In this document: piece after piece, positions 43,035-51,734 of the stretch
Numbering within the stretch: position 1 is the stretch's first letter
Layout: every line of letters begins with the position of its first letter
The notes under the pieces: generated by a model
What the model was told of the DNA's origin: nothing
Seen by the model: only the letters and a program-made list of their open reading frames with translations
Database searches by the model: none
Position numbers and translations under genes: made by a program
NCBI RefSeq assembly: GCF_023923225.1
Contig: NZ_CP099489.1
Span: 4,526,001-4,590,000, forward strand
Reading direction: 5' to 3'
Source of the DNA: Ornithinimicrobium faecis
GTDB taxonomy: Bacteria; Actinomycetota; Actinomycetes; Actinomycetales; Dermatophilaceae
DNA: 64,000 nt

Positions 43035-45272
43035 ATGAGCCGAACCAGCCGTGACGTGGACGTGCTCCTCGTCTCCGATCTCCGCTTCCCCGGAGGCACG
43101 TCACACAGCATCGCCGCCGAGATCGAGGCGCTGCACGGCTCGGGCTATCGTGTCGGCCTGGTCCACCTCAATGGTCCCCTCGTCGCCCGCGTCGGCCCGG
43201 TCAACCCGGCCATTGCGGGCCTGGTCCGGGCGGGTGCTGCCAGTCTGCTCATCGGGTCGGCCCCGGTGACCGCCCGCCTCGTCGTCTTCCGGCACGCCGG
43301 CGTGCTGCAGGCGGCCGCCGACCAGTTGCCGCCGATCAGCGCGGAGCACGCGGTGATCCTGGCCAACTCCGGTCCGCAGGACGCTCGAGGCAAGAGTGTG
43401 TATGACGTGGGGCTGGCCGATCGTGCGGCTCGCCAGGCCCTGGGGCTGGATCCGCAGTGGGCCCCGATCGGTCCCCTGGTGCGGGACGAGATCAAGGACG
43501 TGGTGCCCGGTGGGCGCCTGATGGAGACGGACTGGGTCAACATCATCGATGTGGACGCCTGGGCGCCGTCGGCCCCCCGTGAGGAGTGGGCCGGGGACCG
43601 CCCGGTGATCGGTCGGCACAGCCGCCCCTCCGCCCAGAAGTGGCCGCGTGACGCGGCCACCCTCAAGGCGGTCTATCCCGTGGACGGATCCTGGGACGTG
43701 CGGGTCCTGGGCGGCGCCGACCCGGTCGAGCGACCGCTGCGCGGGATCCCGAAGGCGTGGACGGTCACCGAGTTCGGCGAGCTGAGCCCCCAGACCTTCC
43801 TGCAGAGCCTGGACTTCTTCGTCTACTACCACGACCCCCAGTGGGTGGAGGCCTTTGGCCGCACCATCCTGGAGGCCCTGGCGGCCGGAGCGGTCGCCGT
43901 CCTGCCGCCGCACTTCCGGGCGCTCTTTGGAGAGGCAGCGGTGTATGCCGAGCCCGCCCAGGTGCGCGAGGTGGTCGAGGGACTGCGGGCCAACCGACCG
44001 GCCTACGTCGCCCAGCGTGACCGCGCCCGCGCCCTGGTGCGCGAACGGTTCAGCTATGCGGCGCACGTCGAGCGCGTTGCCGCACTGATCGGCCCCCCTG
44101 CTCAGACAACCCAGACCCCGTTGACTCCCACCCAGTCAACCCAGGCCCCAGGTGAGGAGTCCGCGGCACGGGCGCCTCGGCATACGGCGGGTGGTCGTCG
44201 CTCCGGGGGTCCGCGGATCCTGCTGATGTCCAGCAACGGTGCGGGGATGGGTCATCTGACCCGGCTCTTCTCCTATGCGACGCGGCTGGAGGAGGGCACG
44301 CGGGCGCACATCGTCTCGCTGTCGCAGGCGGCGCCACTGGCGGGGCGGCTGGGGCTGAGCTATGAATACCTGCCCAGTGCCAAGGCGCTCGCGATGCCGC
44401 CCGGCCGGTGGCGGCCGATCTTTGCCGACCGCGTGGGGGATGCGCTCAACCGGTTCGACCCGGACGTCGTGGTCTTCGACGGGACCTGGCCCTATGGCGG
44501 CATGGAGGAGATCCGGGCCGCTCATCCGCAGGCGCACTGGGTGTGGTCGCGCCGCGGCATGTGGCGCGAGGGACGCAACACCGAGCAGTTGGCCAAGACC
44601 GCCTGGTTCGACAGCGTGCTGGAGCCGGGTGACCTGGCCGCCGACTATGACCGGGGCGTCACCGCCGAGGCTCCGTCGCACCGGGTGGGACCGGTGACCC
44701 TGCTCGACCCCGACGAGTTGGAGCCGCGGGCGCAGGCGCGCGAGGCGCTCGGACTGCCCGCCGACGGGCCGCTGGCGCTGGTGTCCCTGGGCGCTGGCAA
44801 CATCAACGACACCGCCTCCGACGTCGGTGCTGCGATCCACGCCCTGTCCGGTCTGGGGGTCGGGGTGTGTGTCACCGTGCCCGACATCGCCTCCGCGGGG
44901 GCCGCTGCCGGTGAGGACATCCACCTGGTGCGTGACTATCCCCTCTCGCGCCGCTATGCCGCCTTTGACGTGGTGATCAGCGCCTCGGGCTACAACTCCT
45001 TCCACGAGTTGCTGCGGATGGGCGTGCCGACCCTGTTCGTCCCCAACACCGAGACCTCGCTGGACGACCAGGAGGCTCGGGCCCGGTTCGCCGCGGACCG
45101 CGGGTGGGCCCACCAGCTCCCCCAGCTCGGCGTCGACACCACGACCCCGCTGTTGGAGGATCTGCTCGAGCGCGGCACCGCCATGGCGGCCCAGGCCCAG
45201 GAAGCCGACCCGGGCAATGGCGCACGAGCGGCGGCGCAGTTCCTCACCGAGCAGGCGAGAGGGCGGCTCTGA
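43035..45272 (+). CDS. Two-domain glycosyltransferase (GT4-like plus MurG/UGT-like)
   Basis: 745 residues from ATG 43035 (MSRTSRDVDVLLVSDLRFPGG). N-terminal domain (about 1-370): GT4-like, with NIIDVDAWAPSAPREEWAGDRPVIGRHSRP and LDFFVYYHDPQWVEAFGRTILEALAAGAVAVLPP. C-terminal domain (about 400-740): GT-B, MurG-like, with LMSSNGAGMGHLTRLFSYA (N-terminal glycine loop), VVISASGYNSFHELLRMGVPTLFVPN. A Pro/Thr-rich linker (QTTQTPLTPTQSTQ) joins them. Each half could be a separate transferase. It overlaps the next gene by one base (TGATG). Confidence 0.85.
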   Translation: MSRTSRDVDVLLVSDLRFPGGTSHSIAAEIEALHGSGYRVGLVHLNGPLVARVGPVNPAIAGLVRAGAASLLIGSAPVTARLVVFRHAGVLQAAADQLPPISAEHAVILANSGPQDARGKSVYDVGLADRAARQALGLDPQWAPIGPLVRDEIKDVVPGGRLMETDWVNIIDVDAWAPSAPREEWAGDRPVIGRHSRPSAQKWPRDAATLKAVYPVDGSWDVRVLGGADPVERPLRGIPKAWTVTEFGELSPQTFLQSLDFFVYYHDPQWVEAFGRTILEALAAGAVAVLPPHFRALFGEAAVYAEPAQVREVVEGLRANRPAYVAQRDRARALVRERFSYAAHVERVAALIGPPAQTTQTPLTPTQSTQAPGEESAARAPRHTAGGRRSGGPRILLMSSNGAGMGHLTRLFSYATRLEEGTRAHIVSLSQAAPLAGRLGLSYEYLPSAKALAMPPGRWRPIFADRVGDALNRFDPDVVVFDGTWPYGGMEEIRAAHPQAHWVWSRRGMWREGRNTEQLAKTAWFDSVLEPGDLAADYDRGVTAEAPSHRVGPVTLLDPDELEPRAQAREALGLPADGPLALVSLGAGNINDTASDVGAAIHALSGLGVGVCVTVPDIASAGAAAGEDIHLVRDYPLSRRYAAFDVVISASGYNSFHELLRMGVPTLFVPNTETSLDDQEARARFAADRGWAHQLPQLGVDTTTPLLEDLLERGTAMAAQAQEADPGNGARAAAQFLTEQARGRL

Positions 45273-45892
45273 TGGCAGGCACACCCAGCTCAGGCACGTC
45301 CGGCTCCGGCAAGTCCGGCTCCGGGATGTCCGCGGAACGGCTGGCCCTGGCCCTCGTGCGCCGCGCCCGCCGGGTGCCGCGGGCCGAGGCGGCGGCACTG
45401 AAAGTGGCGTCCTCGCTGCGCGGCAACCAGTTGGCCCGCACTGCCGTGTCCCGCGCCTTCGACATGGATCTGGAGGGCATCGGCGGCACCGTCTTCGTCG
45501 ACGGCGGCAACCTGCTCGCCGGCGAGGGTCTGGACAACGTGCCCGTCGTCGTGCTCTCCCTCGTCGGCACGCCCGCCGACCTGATGGAGCAGCGGCTGGA
45601 GGAGATCGGTCAGGAGCAGCTGCTGACCGGTGGGTTCCGGCCGGTGCTGATCATCGACGGCGACCACTTCTCCGCGGTCCGTGAGTTCGGGTGGCCGGTC
45701 GAGCTGGTCCTGAGCCGGGAGCAGTGGGACAGCGAGTCACACCTGCGCGACGAGAGCGGGTGGGACGCCTATCTCACCCGCCGCTATCAGGCGATCCGCC
45801 GCAACTATCGCGCGGCCGCCCTGCTCGAGTTTGGCCCGGAGCACCCGCTGACACTGACCTATCTGCACAGCCTGGGCCCCGCGACCCCCTGA
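45272..45892 (+). CDS. Hypothetical protein of the surface-glycan locus
   Basis: 206 residues from ATG 45272 (MAGTPSSGTSGSGKSG), with a Ser/Gly-rich N-terminus that is probably disordered, then a folded alpha/beta part (VVVLSLVGTPADLMEQRLEEIGQEQLLTGGFRPVLIIDGDHFSAVREFGWPVELVLS) that looks Rossmann-like. No recognised family. Coupled to the giant GT by TGATG overlap and shares its operon, so it likely acts with it. Its end runs into the 44-bp tandem repeats. Confidence 0.6.
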   Translation: MAGTPSSGTSGSGKSGSGMSAERLALALVRRARRVPRAEAAALKVASSLRGNQLARTAVSRAFDMDLEGIGGTVFVDGGNLLAGEGLDNVPVVVLSLVGTPADLMEQRLEEIGQEQLLTGGFRPVLIIDGDHFSAVREFGWPVELVLSREQWDSESHLRDESGWDAYLTRRYQAIRRNYRAAALLEFGPEHPLTLTYLHSLGPATP

Positions 45893-45998
45893 GCCACCGC
45901 TCACGCCGTGGGCACCTGGGTCCCGCGACCCCCTGAGCCACCGCTCACGCCGTGGGCACCTGGGTCCCGCGACCCCCTGAGCCACCGCTCACGCCGTG
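45871..45998 (+). repeat. 44-bp tandem repeats, about 2.9 copies
   Basis: Units at 45871-45914, 45915-45958 and 45959-45998 are near-identical (one base differs in the first). Each contains TGAGCCACCGCTCA, a 5-bp hairpin with a CACC loop. The first unit includes the gene's stop codon; the last joins directly into the 98-bp element (copy 3), overlapping it by three bases (45996-45998). Confidence 0.85.
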
Positions 45999-46093
45999 CA
46001 GCCAAACAGGCGAAGTGGGGACACTCGCACCAACGCAACGCCCTGACCAGCACTTATACACAAGCTGGGTCGACGTCGCCTGTTTGGGTGCAC
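45996..46093. repeat. 98-bp palindromic intergenic element, copy 3
   Basis: Begins GTGCAGCCAAACAGGC and ends GCCTGTTTGGGTGCAC. Exactly 98 bp. This copy has the longest arm match: the first ~21 bases and the last ~21 pair with two mismatches. Between the convergent hypothetical gene (ends 45892) and the first ATP-grasp gene (ends 46157). Confidence 0.8.
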
Positions 46094-46156
46094 ACCCGGA
46101 CGGGCGCTGACGGGCGTGGCCCTCGATCAGGCGCTGCGGTGGGCTGACGACCCGCC

Positions 46157-47341
46157 TCAGCCCTGAGCCGGCGGCAGGTGGCCACCGAAGCACCACTGGG
46201 CACAGTCGGCGGTGACGACCTCCCAGCCGCGGGGGTCCTCCTGACGGGACCGGTGCCCCTCTGGATAGTGGTTGGTCGCCAGGTGCAGACCGTGCAGGTT
46301 GCGCAGCGGACGGCCGTCGATGACGTCCAGGTCCAGCCGCCACCGCGCCTCGTCCCAGGCCCGGCCCATCGCGATGTCGTGATCCCGGCGATAGCGCTGC
46401 TTGCCGCCGGGAGCGCGGGTCAGCTCGCCCAGCACCGGGCCGTCGACGGTGTCATAGATGTCGACCCGGATGAACGGCACCGCGAGCGCCTTGGAGAGGT
46501 GCTCGGCAACACGGATGAAGTCACCCAGTGGCTCCGGCAGCGGGATCGACAGGTCGACCCTCGCGCCGGATGCGATGTCTTCTCCCAGGTCCTGGCCGCG
46601 AGCGTCGGTGTAGCGATAACGGGCATGGTCGAGGTTGGCGTGCACCGGCATCTGGCGCACCATCACCATGGTGACCTGGCCATAGTGCGCGTAGATCTTC
46701 ACGTCGTCGGGGATCTCCTCGGCCGGCACTCGCTGCTGCAGGAAGCGCTCGGCAAAGAAGGGCGCCCCGGCCGACTTCCGCGTGGCCAGGCGCTCTTGCA
46801 GGTCCGCGGTGGACAGGACCTCGTCACCACCGATCACGGCATAGCGGTCTGCCTCGACGCGGCGCAGCGGGAACACCCCGTTGCCGCCGGCCCCCACGTC
46901 CGACTTCAGCACAAACACCTCGGGCAGGTCGGACAGGTCGATGTCCCGTGCGCGGGCCCACACGCCGAGGATGTCTGGCACGGCGACACCGTGACTGGCC
47001 GCCAACCGATAGTTGCGCAGCTTGCGGGGGATCTGCAGGGCTGGATGGAAGGCCTCGGGGTCGTGCGGACGCAGCACGTCGATGTTGCGGCGCAGCTCGA
47101 GCAGGTTGCGTCGAAACGACGGCGGGGTGCTGTCGAGGCGCTCGGGACGATCGATGGCGAGCTGCTCCTGCGCCCGTTTGCGCGCCGCGGTCTCCTTGGC
47201 CACCTGTCGGCGCAGGCGGCCGATCTTGTCGTCCCGTGCCGCGATCAGTTCCTCGGCGTGCACCGCCTGGCGCGCGCGTCTGGCGACCGGCCCGAGGACC
47301 GGGAGCCGGCGCAGGATCCCGCGGACCGAGCGGCCGGTCAT
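46157..47341 (-). CDS. TupA-like ATP-grasp ligase, paralogue 1
   Basis: 394 residues from ATG 47341 (MTGRSVRGILRRLPVLGPV), overlapping the upstream paralogue by 4 bases. A coiled-coil-prone N-terminus (about 25-62) is followed by an ATP-grasp core: FVLKSDVGAGGNGVFPLRR (ATP lid with Lys), PFFAERFLQQRVP, IPDDVKIYAHYGQVTMVMVRQMP, and the metal site FIRVDIYDTVDGPVLGELTRAPGGKQRY. Such TupA-like (teichuronopeptide) proteins are thought to ligate amino acids to uronic acids through an acyl-phosphate. The first ~90 bases of a longer frame are shadow sequence. Confidence 0.82.
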   Translation of the reverse strand: MTGRSVRGILRRLPVLGPVARRARQAVHAEELIAARDDKIGRLRRQVAKETAARKRAQEQLAIDRPERLDSTPPSFRRNLLELRRNIDVLRPHDPEAFHPALQIPRKLRNYRLAASHGVAVPDILGVWARARDIDLSDLPEVFVLKSDVGAGGNGVFPLRRVEADRYAVIGGDEVLSTADLQERLATRKSAGAPFFAERFLQQRVPAEEIPDDVKIYAHYGQVTMVMVRQMPVHANLDHARYRYTDARGQDLGEDIASGARVDLSIPLPEPLGDFIRVAEHLSKALAVPFIRVDIYDTVDGPVLGELTRAPGGKQRYRRDHDIAMGRAWDEARWRLDLDVIDGRPLRNLHGLHLATNHYPEGHRSRQEDPRGWEVVTADCAQWCFGGHLPPAQG

Positions 47342-48540
47342 GCCCCCGGCACCGTGCCCGGCAGGTGACCGCCATGACACCACTGGGCGCAGTCGGCGGT
47401 GACCACCTCCCAGCCCTTGGGGTCGGGCTGGTTCGACTGGTGTGAGGCGGGGTAGTAGTCCGGGATGGGGTGCAGACCATGCAGGTTGCGCAGGGGGCGA
47501 CCGTCCACGACGTCCAGCTCCAGCCGCCACTGAGCCTCGTCCCAGGCCAGGCCCCATGCCGCATCGAGATCGTTGCGATAGCGCTGGCTGCCGCCCGGGC
47601 TGCGGGTGAGCTCGCCGAGGACCGGCCCCCGGGTCGTGTCATAGACATCGACCCGGATGAACGGCAGCGCAACGGCTCGTGACAGGTGCTCAGCGAGCCG
47701 GACAAAGTCCGCAAACGGTTCGGGCGCTGGGATCGAGGAGTGCACGGTGCGGTCTGGAGCCGCATCGCTGCCGAGGTCGCGCCCCTGAGCGTCCAGATAG
47801 CGATAGCGGGCCGTGCTCAGATCCGCGTGCAGCGGCATCTGCCGCAGCATGACCATCAGCACCTGGCCATAGCAGGCATAGATCTTCACGTCGTCCGGGA
47901 TCTGTTCACCGGCCACGCGTTGGGTCAGGAACTCCTCCGCGAAGTAGGGGCCCCACACCGAGGGGTGGCCGGTCAGGAGGTCGACCAGGGAGTCCCGGGT
48001 GTAGGTCTCCTCGCCCCCCACCAGCTGGAACCGCTCGGCGTCGACCCGTCGCAACGGGAAGACGCCCTTGCCGCTGGACCCGATCTCGCCCTTGAGCACG
48101 AACTCGTCCGGGAGGCCGGACAGGTCGATCTCCTCCAGCCGGGACCACACGGCATACACCTGCGGGACCGGGACGCCGTGGCTGGCCGCCAGCCGATAGT
48201 TGCGCAGTTTGCGGGGGATCTGCATCGCCGGGTGGTGCCGGTCGGGGTCCAGGGCGCGCAGCGGCGCGGCACCGCGTCGCAACTCCTGCAGGTGCCTCAG
48301 GAACGAGCAGCCGGGGATGGCCTGCTCGGCAGCGCGCATCTCATCTCGCTCACGGCTGACCCGCCCGAGCTCCTCCTGCAGCGACGAGACCTCGGCCTGC
48401 GCTGCTGCTGCGTCCTGCGTCGCAGCGGCCAACCGGCCCCGCAGATCTGCGACCTGCCCGGCCCGCCGCTCGAGCAGGTCAGCGCGCCACCCGATGCCCG
48501 GAAGACGTCGCACCAGTGCGCTCCGTCGTGCAGAAGCCAT
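47338..48540 (-). CDS. TupA-like ATP-grasp ligase, paralogue 2
   Basis: 400 residues. N-terminal coiled coil about 24-70 (LLERRAGQVADLRGRLAAATQDAAAAQAEVSSLQEELGRVSRERDEM). The ATP-grasp core has FVLKGEIGSSGKGVFPLRRV, PYFAEEFLTQRVAGEQIPDDVKIYACYGQVLMVMLRQMP and FIRVDVYDTTRGPVLGELTRSPGGSQRY. Close paralogue of the downstream gene, with the same domain order and ~4-base overlap. Both have intact Lys, Asp and Glu ATP-site residues. It is divergent from the asparagine-synthetase-like genes, 88 bases apart, suggesting joint control. Confidence 0.82.
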   Translation of the reverse strand: MASARRSALVRRLPGIGWRADLLERRAGQVADLRGRLAAATQDAAAAQAEVSSLQEELGRVSRERDEMRAAEQAIPGCSFLRHLQELRRGAAPLRALDPDRHHPAMQIPRKLRNYRLAASHGVPVPQVYAVWSRLEEIDLSGLPDEFVLKGEIGSSGKGVFPLRRVDAERFQLVGGEETYTRDSLVDLLTGHPSVWGPYFAEEFLTQRVAGEQIPDDVKIYACYGQVLMVMLRQMPLHADLSTARYRYLDAQGRDLGSDAAPDRTVHSSIPAPEPFADFVRLAEHLSRAVALPFIRVDVYDTTRGPVLGELTRSPGGSQRYRNDLDAAWGLAWDEAQWRLELDVVDGRPLRNLHGLHPIPDYYPASHQSNQPDPKGWEVVTADCAQWCHGGHLPGTVPGA

Positions 48541-48628
48541 CGTCCCTCCTTGTCCCCGCGCGGCACCTCAACCTGTCAGCGTCCCGCAGCCTACTCTTGA
48601 CGCAGGGACAGCACAGAGAGGCGCATCA

Positions 48629-50284
48629 GTGATCGAGCACGCCGGAGCAGGCCGTGACGACCGTGACCAGGCCGTGGTCGACGGCGCCTTTGGCTGCGGC
48701 TATCTGGTGCTGGGTGGGACCCGTGCGAGCGCGCCCGACCTGGTGGCGGGATGGCCGGTCCACCGCCTGGGGTCGCTGAGTTATCACCTGCACCCGCGAG
48801 CCCGGCTGCACACGGTGATCCGCGACCACGGGCCCGGTCGCATCGTGCTGCTCGGCGACCCGGTCGACGTCGACACCGGCACGGTGGACGGCACAAGGAT
48901 CGGGGAGACCGCGCTCGATGTGTGGGCATCGGGCGGTCTGTCCGCGGTCGTGCGTTACCTGGCCTACCTCGGTGGTCGGTGGACGGCCATCCTCGAGGCC
49001 AGCGCACCGGCCGACAGTCCGGCCCCCGCCGACATCACGGTGGTGCCGGACTGCCAGGCGACCCAGGCCGTCTTCTATTCCACCTCCGCCGGCATCGCGC
49101 TGGGCTCGCAGCCGGCACTCGTCGCCGCAGCAACCGGCGCGGGGCCGGACGAGGCCGCCGAGCAGATGCTGCAGGACCTGCGCGCGGCACGGCGCAAGGG
49201 CGTGGTCTTCCTGCCCGGCACGATGACCACCCACGAGCAGGTGTTGCCCCTGGTCCCGAACCACCTGTTGCGGATCCGCTTGCGGGACACCAGCGCCGAG
49301 GTCTCGCACGAGCGGTTCTGGCCCTTCCAGGACCGGGTCGAGATCACCGACACCGAACGGGTCACCCGCGAGTTCATCGACTACTTCCGCGAGCACACCC
49401 AGTTGTTGTGCAGCATCAACCGGCCGATCGTCAGTCTGACCGGCGGTCTGGACAGCCGGACGACGCTGGCTGCCGCCCTGCCTCACCTGCACCGCGACTC
49501 CTTCACGTTCACCTACTACAACCCCCGCGACGGACTGGTCGGTGAGGGTGCGCCCCTGGATGTCTTCACCGCCAACGCGCTGTCCAACGCGGTCGGCGTG
49601 CAACACCGCGTGCTCCGCTGGCGGCAACCAGCCAAGGGCAGCGTGTTCGCGCAGATCTATGACCGGACCTATCCCGTGCGGCGCGGGTCCACCGGTGCAG
49701 CGCACGCCATGTGGGCCGACCTGCCGCACGACGTGATCCACCTGCAGTCCATCGGCGCCGAGCTGGGCACGACCTTCTATGCCGCCCGCCCGGGGGTGCC
49801 GATCACCCCGCAGCGGCTGCTGGAGATCGTCACGGCTCGCCACGACCTGCCCGAGCAGATGGCCCACGACGCCTTCGCCGACTATCTCGACTACGCGCAG
49901 TTCAGCCAGTCGGCGATCGGTGGCTACGACTACCACGATGTCTTCTACTGGGAGCAGCGGATGGGCAAGTGGGGCTATCAGAAATACCAGGACGGCGACT
50001 TCTCCCACCGCATGCTGATGCCGTTCAACTCCCGCGGTCTGATCGAGATCATGCAGTCCCTGCCCTATCAGCAACGCGCCGACAAGGTGCTCCTGCAGGC
50101 CATGCTGGCGACGGTGCCGATGCTCAACGACGCCCGGCTGCCCCCGCACCTGCGCGCCGGCCCATCAGCCCCCGCCCCGGAGCCGATCACCTGGCGTGAC
50201 CTGGTGGCGGCCCGTCCCCATGTGCGGCCCCGGATCCGCACGGCCCTGGATCGGGTGTCCGAGCACAGACGAGGTATGCCGTGA
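48629..50284 (+). CDS. Asparagine-synthetase-like protein (PP-loop intact)
   Basis: 551 residues from GTG 48629, with GAGAGG seven bases upstream. The C-terminal synthetase-like domain has the PP-loop SLTGGLDSRTTLAAAL (TGGLDS at residues 271-276), so ATP pyrophosphatase chemistry is plausible. The N-terminus (IEHAGAGRDDRDQAVVDGAF) lacks the Cys2 nucleophile of the glutaminase (Ntn) domain, so ammonia must come from elsewhere or another amine is used. Likely amidates or transfers an amino group to a carboxylate of the glycan or a precursor. Overlaps the next gene by 4 bases. Confidence 0.72.
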   Translation: MIEHAGAGRDDRDQAVVDGAFGCGYLVLGGTRASAPDLVAGWPVHRLGSLSYHLHPRARLHTVIRDHGPGRIVLLGDPVDVDTGTVDGTRIGETALDVWASGGLSAVVRYLAYLGGRWTAILEASAPADSPAPADITVVPDCQATQAVFYSTSAGIALGSQPALVAAATGAGPDEAAEQMLQDLRAARRKGVVFLPGTMTTHEQVLPLVPNHLLRIRLRDTSAEVSHERFWPFQDRVEITDTERVTREFIDYFREHTQLLCSINRPIVSLTGGLDSRTTLAAALPHLHRDSFTFTYYNPRDGLVGEGAPLDVFTANALSNAVGVQHRVLRWRQPAKGSVFAQIYDRTYPVRRGSTGAAHAMWADLPHDVIHLQSIGAELGTTFYAARPGVPITPQRLLEIVTARHDLPEQMAHDAFADYLDYAQFSQSAIGGYDYHDVFYWEQRMGKWGYQKYQDGDFSHRMLMPFNSRGLIEIMQSLPYQQRADKVLLQAMLATVPMLNDARLPPHLRAGPSAPAPEPITWRDLVAARPHVRPRIRTALDRVSEHRRGMP

Positions 50285-51531
50285 GCTCGCTGCCCGCCCG
50301 CGTCACCCGGCGCGTGGGCCGGCTGCGGGATCAGGTCGAGGAGAGCGTCCAGCAGCGGGTCGCCACGGTGCGTGCACGCGAGCAGTCCCACACGACGCAG
50401 GCGGACTCTGGCAACCTCGCGTTCGGTCACGGCTATCTGGTGCGGGCTCCGGGGGTGCCTCGCCCCCCGGAGGTTGCGGGGTGGCGCACCCGCACGATCA
50501 GTGGCTTCGTCTATCACGCGAGGGCCCGGATCACCGCCAGCCCGGTCAGCACCGGGGGTGCGGTCGTGCTCGTCGGCCGCGCCGTCGACGTGGACACCGG
50601 CAACGTCTCCCCGCAGCGCCTGACCGACGAGCTCTCCGAGCTGGCAGCTCAGAGCACCCAGGCCCTGATCCGGCGCGCCGCCTATCTCGGGGGGAGCTGG
50701 ACCCTCTTTCGGCACAGTCCCGACGGTTCCTGCACGGTCCTCACCGATGCCCTGGCGAGCCAGCGGGTGTGGCACTCCCCCGACGCCCGGACGATCGGAT
50801 CCTACGCCGCCCTCGTGCCCGACAGCACTGCGCTGCCGACGAACTCGCTGCTTCACGTGACGGGCACCGGCGAGGTGACCGTGCGTCGTTTCTATCCCTG
50901 GCCCGACACCGACCCGCCCGGGCAGGGGGCCCCGACGACGGACCTGGCGGCTGCCTATGCCGAGTTCCGCAAACGCGTCGTGGCCCACACGCGGCTGCTC
51001 TCCGACCTGGGCCGTCCCGGGTTGCCCCTGACGACTGCCCCCGCCAGCCGTGCGGTCCTGGCGGCCTATCTGCCGCACCGGCGCGACGGCGGCTACACCT
51101 TCACCTCCTTCGCCACCGAGTCCGCCCGCACGGGCCAGGATCAGGCCAACGAACTGTTCGAGGCCAGTCGCGTGTCCCACGAGCTCGGCATCGCCCACCG
51201 GGTGGTCCGCGCGGTCGTGCCTCCCTGGGGGGACTCGTTCTCGGTCGCCTATCGCCGCACATTCCCGCAGGGCACGTCGCTGGCCAGTGCCTTTGCCCGG
51301 CACACCCTGCCCCGTGACACCGTCGAGCTGCACGCTGCCGGCGCCGACGTCGTGGATCTGCAGTCGTGGGAGCAACTGGGTCAGGACTATCTCGAGGGCG
51401 ACCTCGCCCACCGGGTCCTGCTGCCCTTCAACGACCGGAGGCTGCTGGAGATCATGCTCAGCCTCCCAGCCGAGCAGCGCACCAAGGGACTGTTGGTCAA
51501 CCGGCTGGCCGCCGAGCTGGACGTGGCCTAA
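50281..51531 (+). CDS. Asparagine-synthetase-like paralogue with degenerate PP-loop
   Basis: 416 residues, GTG start overlapping the preceding stop (GTGA). Same layout as its neighbour: an N-terminal Ntn-like fold without catalytic Cys and a synthetase-like domain. Where the paralogue has SLTGGLDSRTTLAA, this one has LTTAPASRAVLAA (residues 250-262): the two Gly and the Asp of the PP-loop are gone. It is about 135 residues shorter and ends LVNRLAAELDVA. It may be a regulatory or scaffolding pseudoenzyme, or a decaying copy; the rest of the fold is preserved, favouring the former. Confidence 0.7.
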   Translation: MSSLPARVTRRVGRLRDQVEESVQQRVATVRAREQSHTTQADSGNLAFGHGYLVRAPGVPRPPEVAGWRTRTISGFVYHARARITASPVSTGGAVVLVGRAVDVDTGNVSPQRLTDELSELAAQSTQALIRRAAYLGGSWTLFRHSPDGSCTVLTDALASQRVWHSPDARTIGSYAALVPDSTALPTNSLLHVTGTGEVTVRRFYPWPDTDPPGQGAPTTDLAAAYAEFRKRVVAHTRLLSDLGRPGLPLTTAPASRAVLAAYLPHRRDGGYTFTSFATESARTGQDQANELFEASRVSHELGIAHRVVRAVVPPWGDSFSVAYRRTFPQGTSLASAFARHTLPRDTVELHAAGADVVDLQSWEQLGQDYLEGDLAHRVLLPFNDRRLLEIMLSLPAEQRTKGLLVNRLAAELDVA

Positions 51532-51542
51532 CCTGTGGCGAC

Positions 51543-51734
51543 ATGCGAACGCATGACGAGATCGAGATGGTCCAGGACCTCGCCGCCTACCGACAGGCGA
51601 AGGCGGACGACGATGGCACCCGCGTTCCGCTCGATGAACTGCGTGCCGACCTGACCCCGTCTACGACTGATATCGCCCCAGCTCGGCCTGCCCCGTCGGC
51701 TGATCCGACGGTGGCGTCCCCGGCCCAGCACTGA
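51543..51734 (+). CDS. Possible small antitoxin-like protein
   Basis: 63 residues. MRTHDEIEMVQDLAAYRQAKADDDGTRVPLDELRADL has the helix and acidic, Leu-containing tail seen at the C-end of Phd/RelB-type antitoxins, then a Pro/Ala-rich end. No toxin is next to it. The last 74 bases overlap the end of the convergent GT gene. Ribosome site weak. Could be an unrelated random frame. Confidence 0.35.
   Translation: MRTHDEIEMVQDLAAYRQAKADDDGTRVPLDELRADLTPSTTDIAPARPAPSADPTVASPAQH

Noticed and set aside
27055..46093. Integron attC sites or CRISPR units for the 98-bp elements
   Set aside because: The arms do not fit the RYYYAAC/GTTRRRY core, copies are 7-11 kb apart, and there is no integrase or cas gene.
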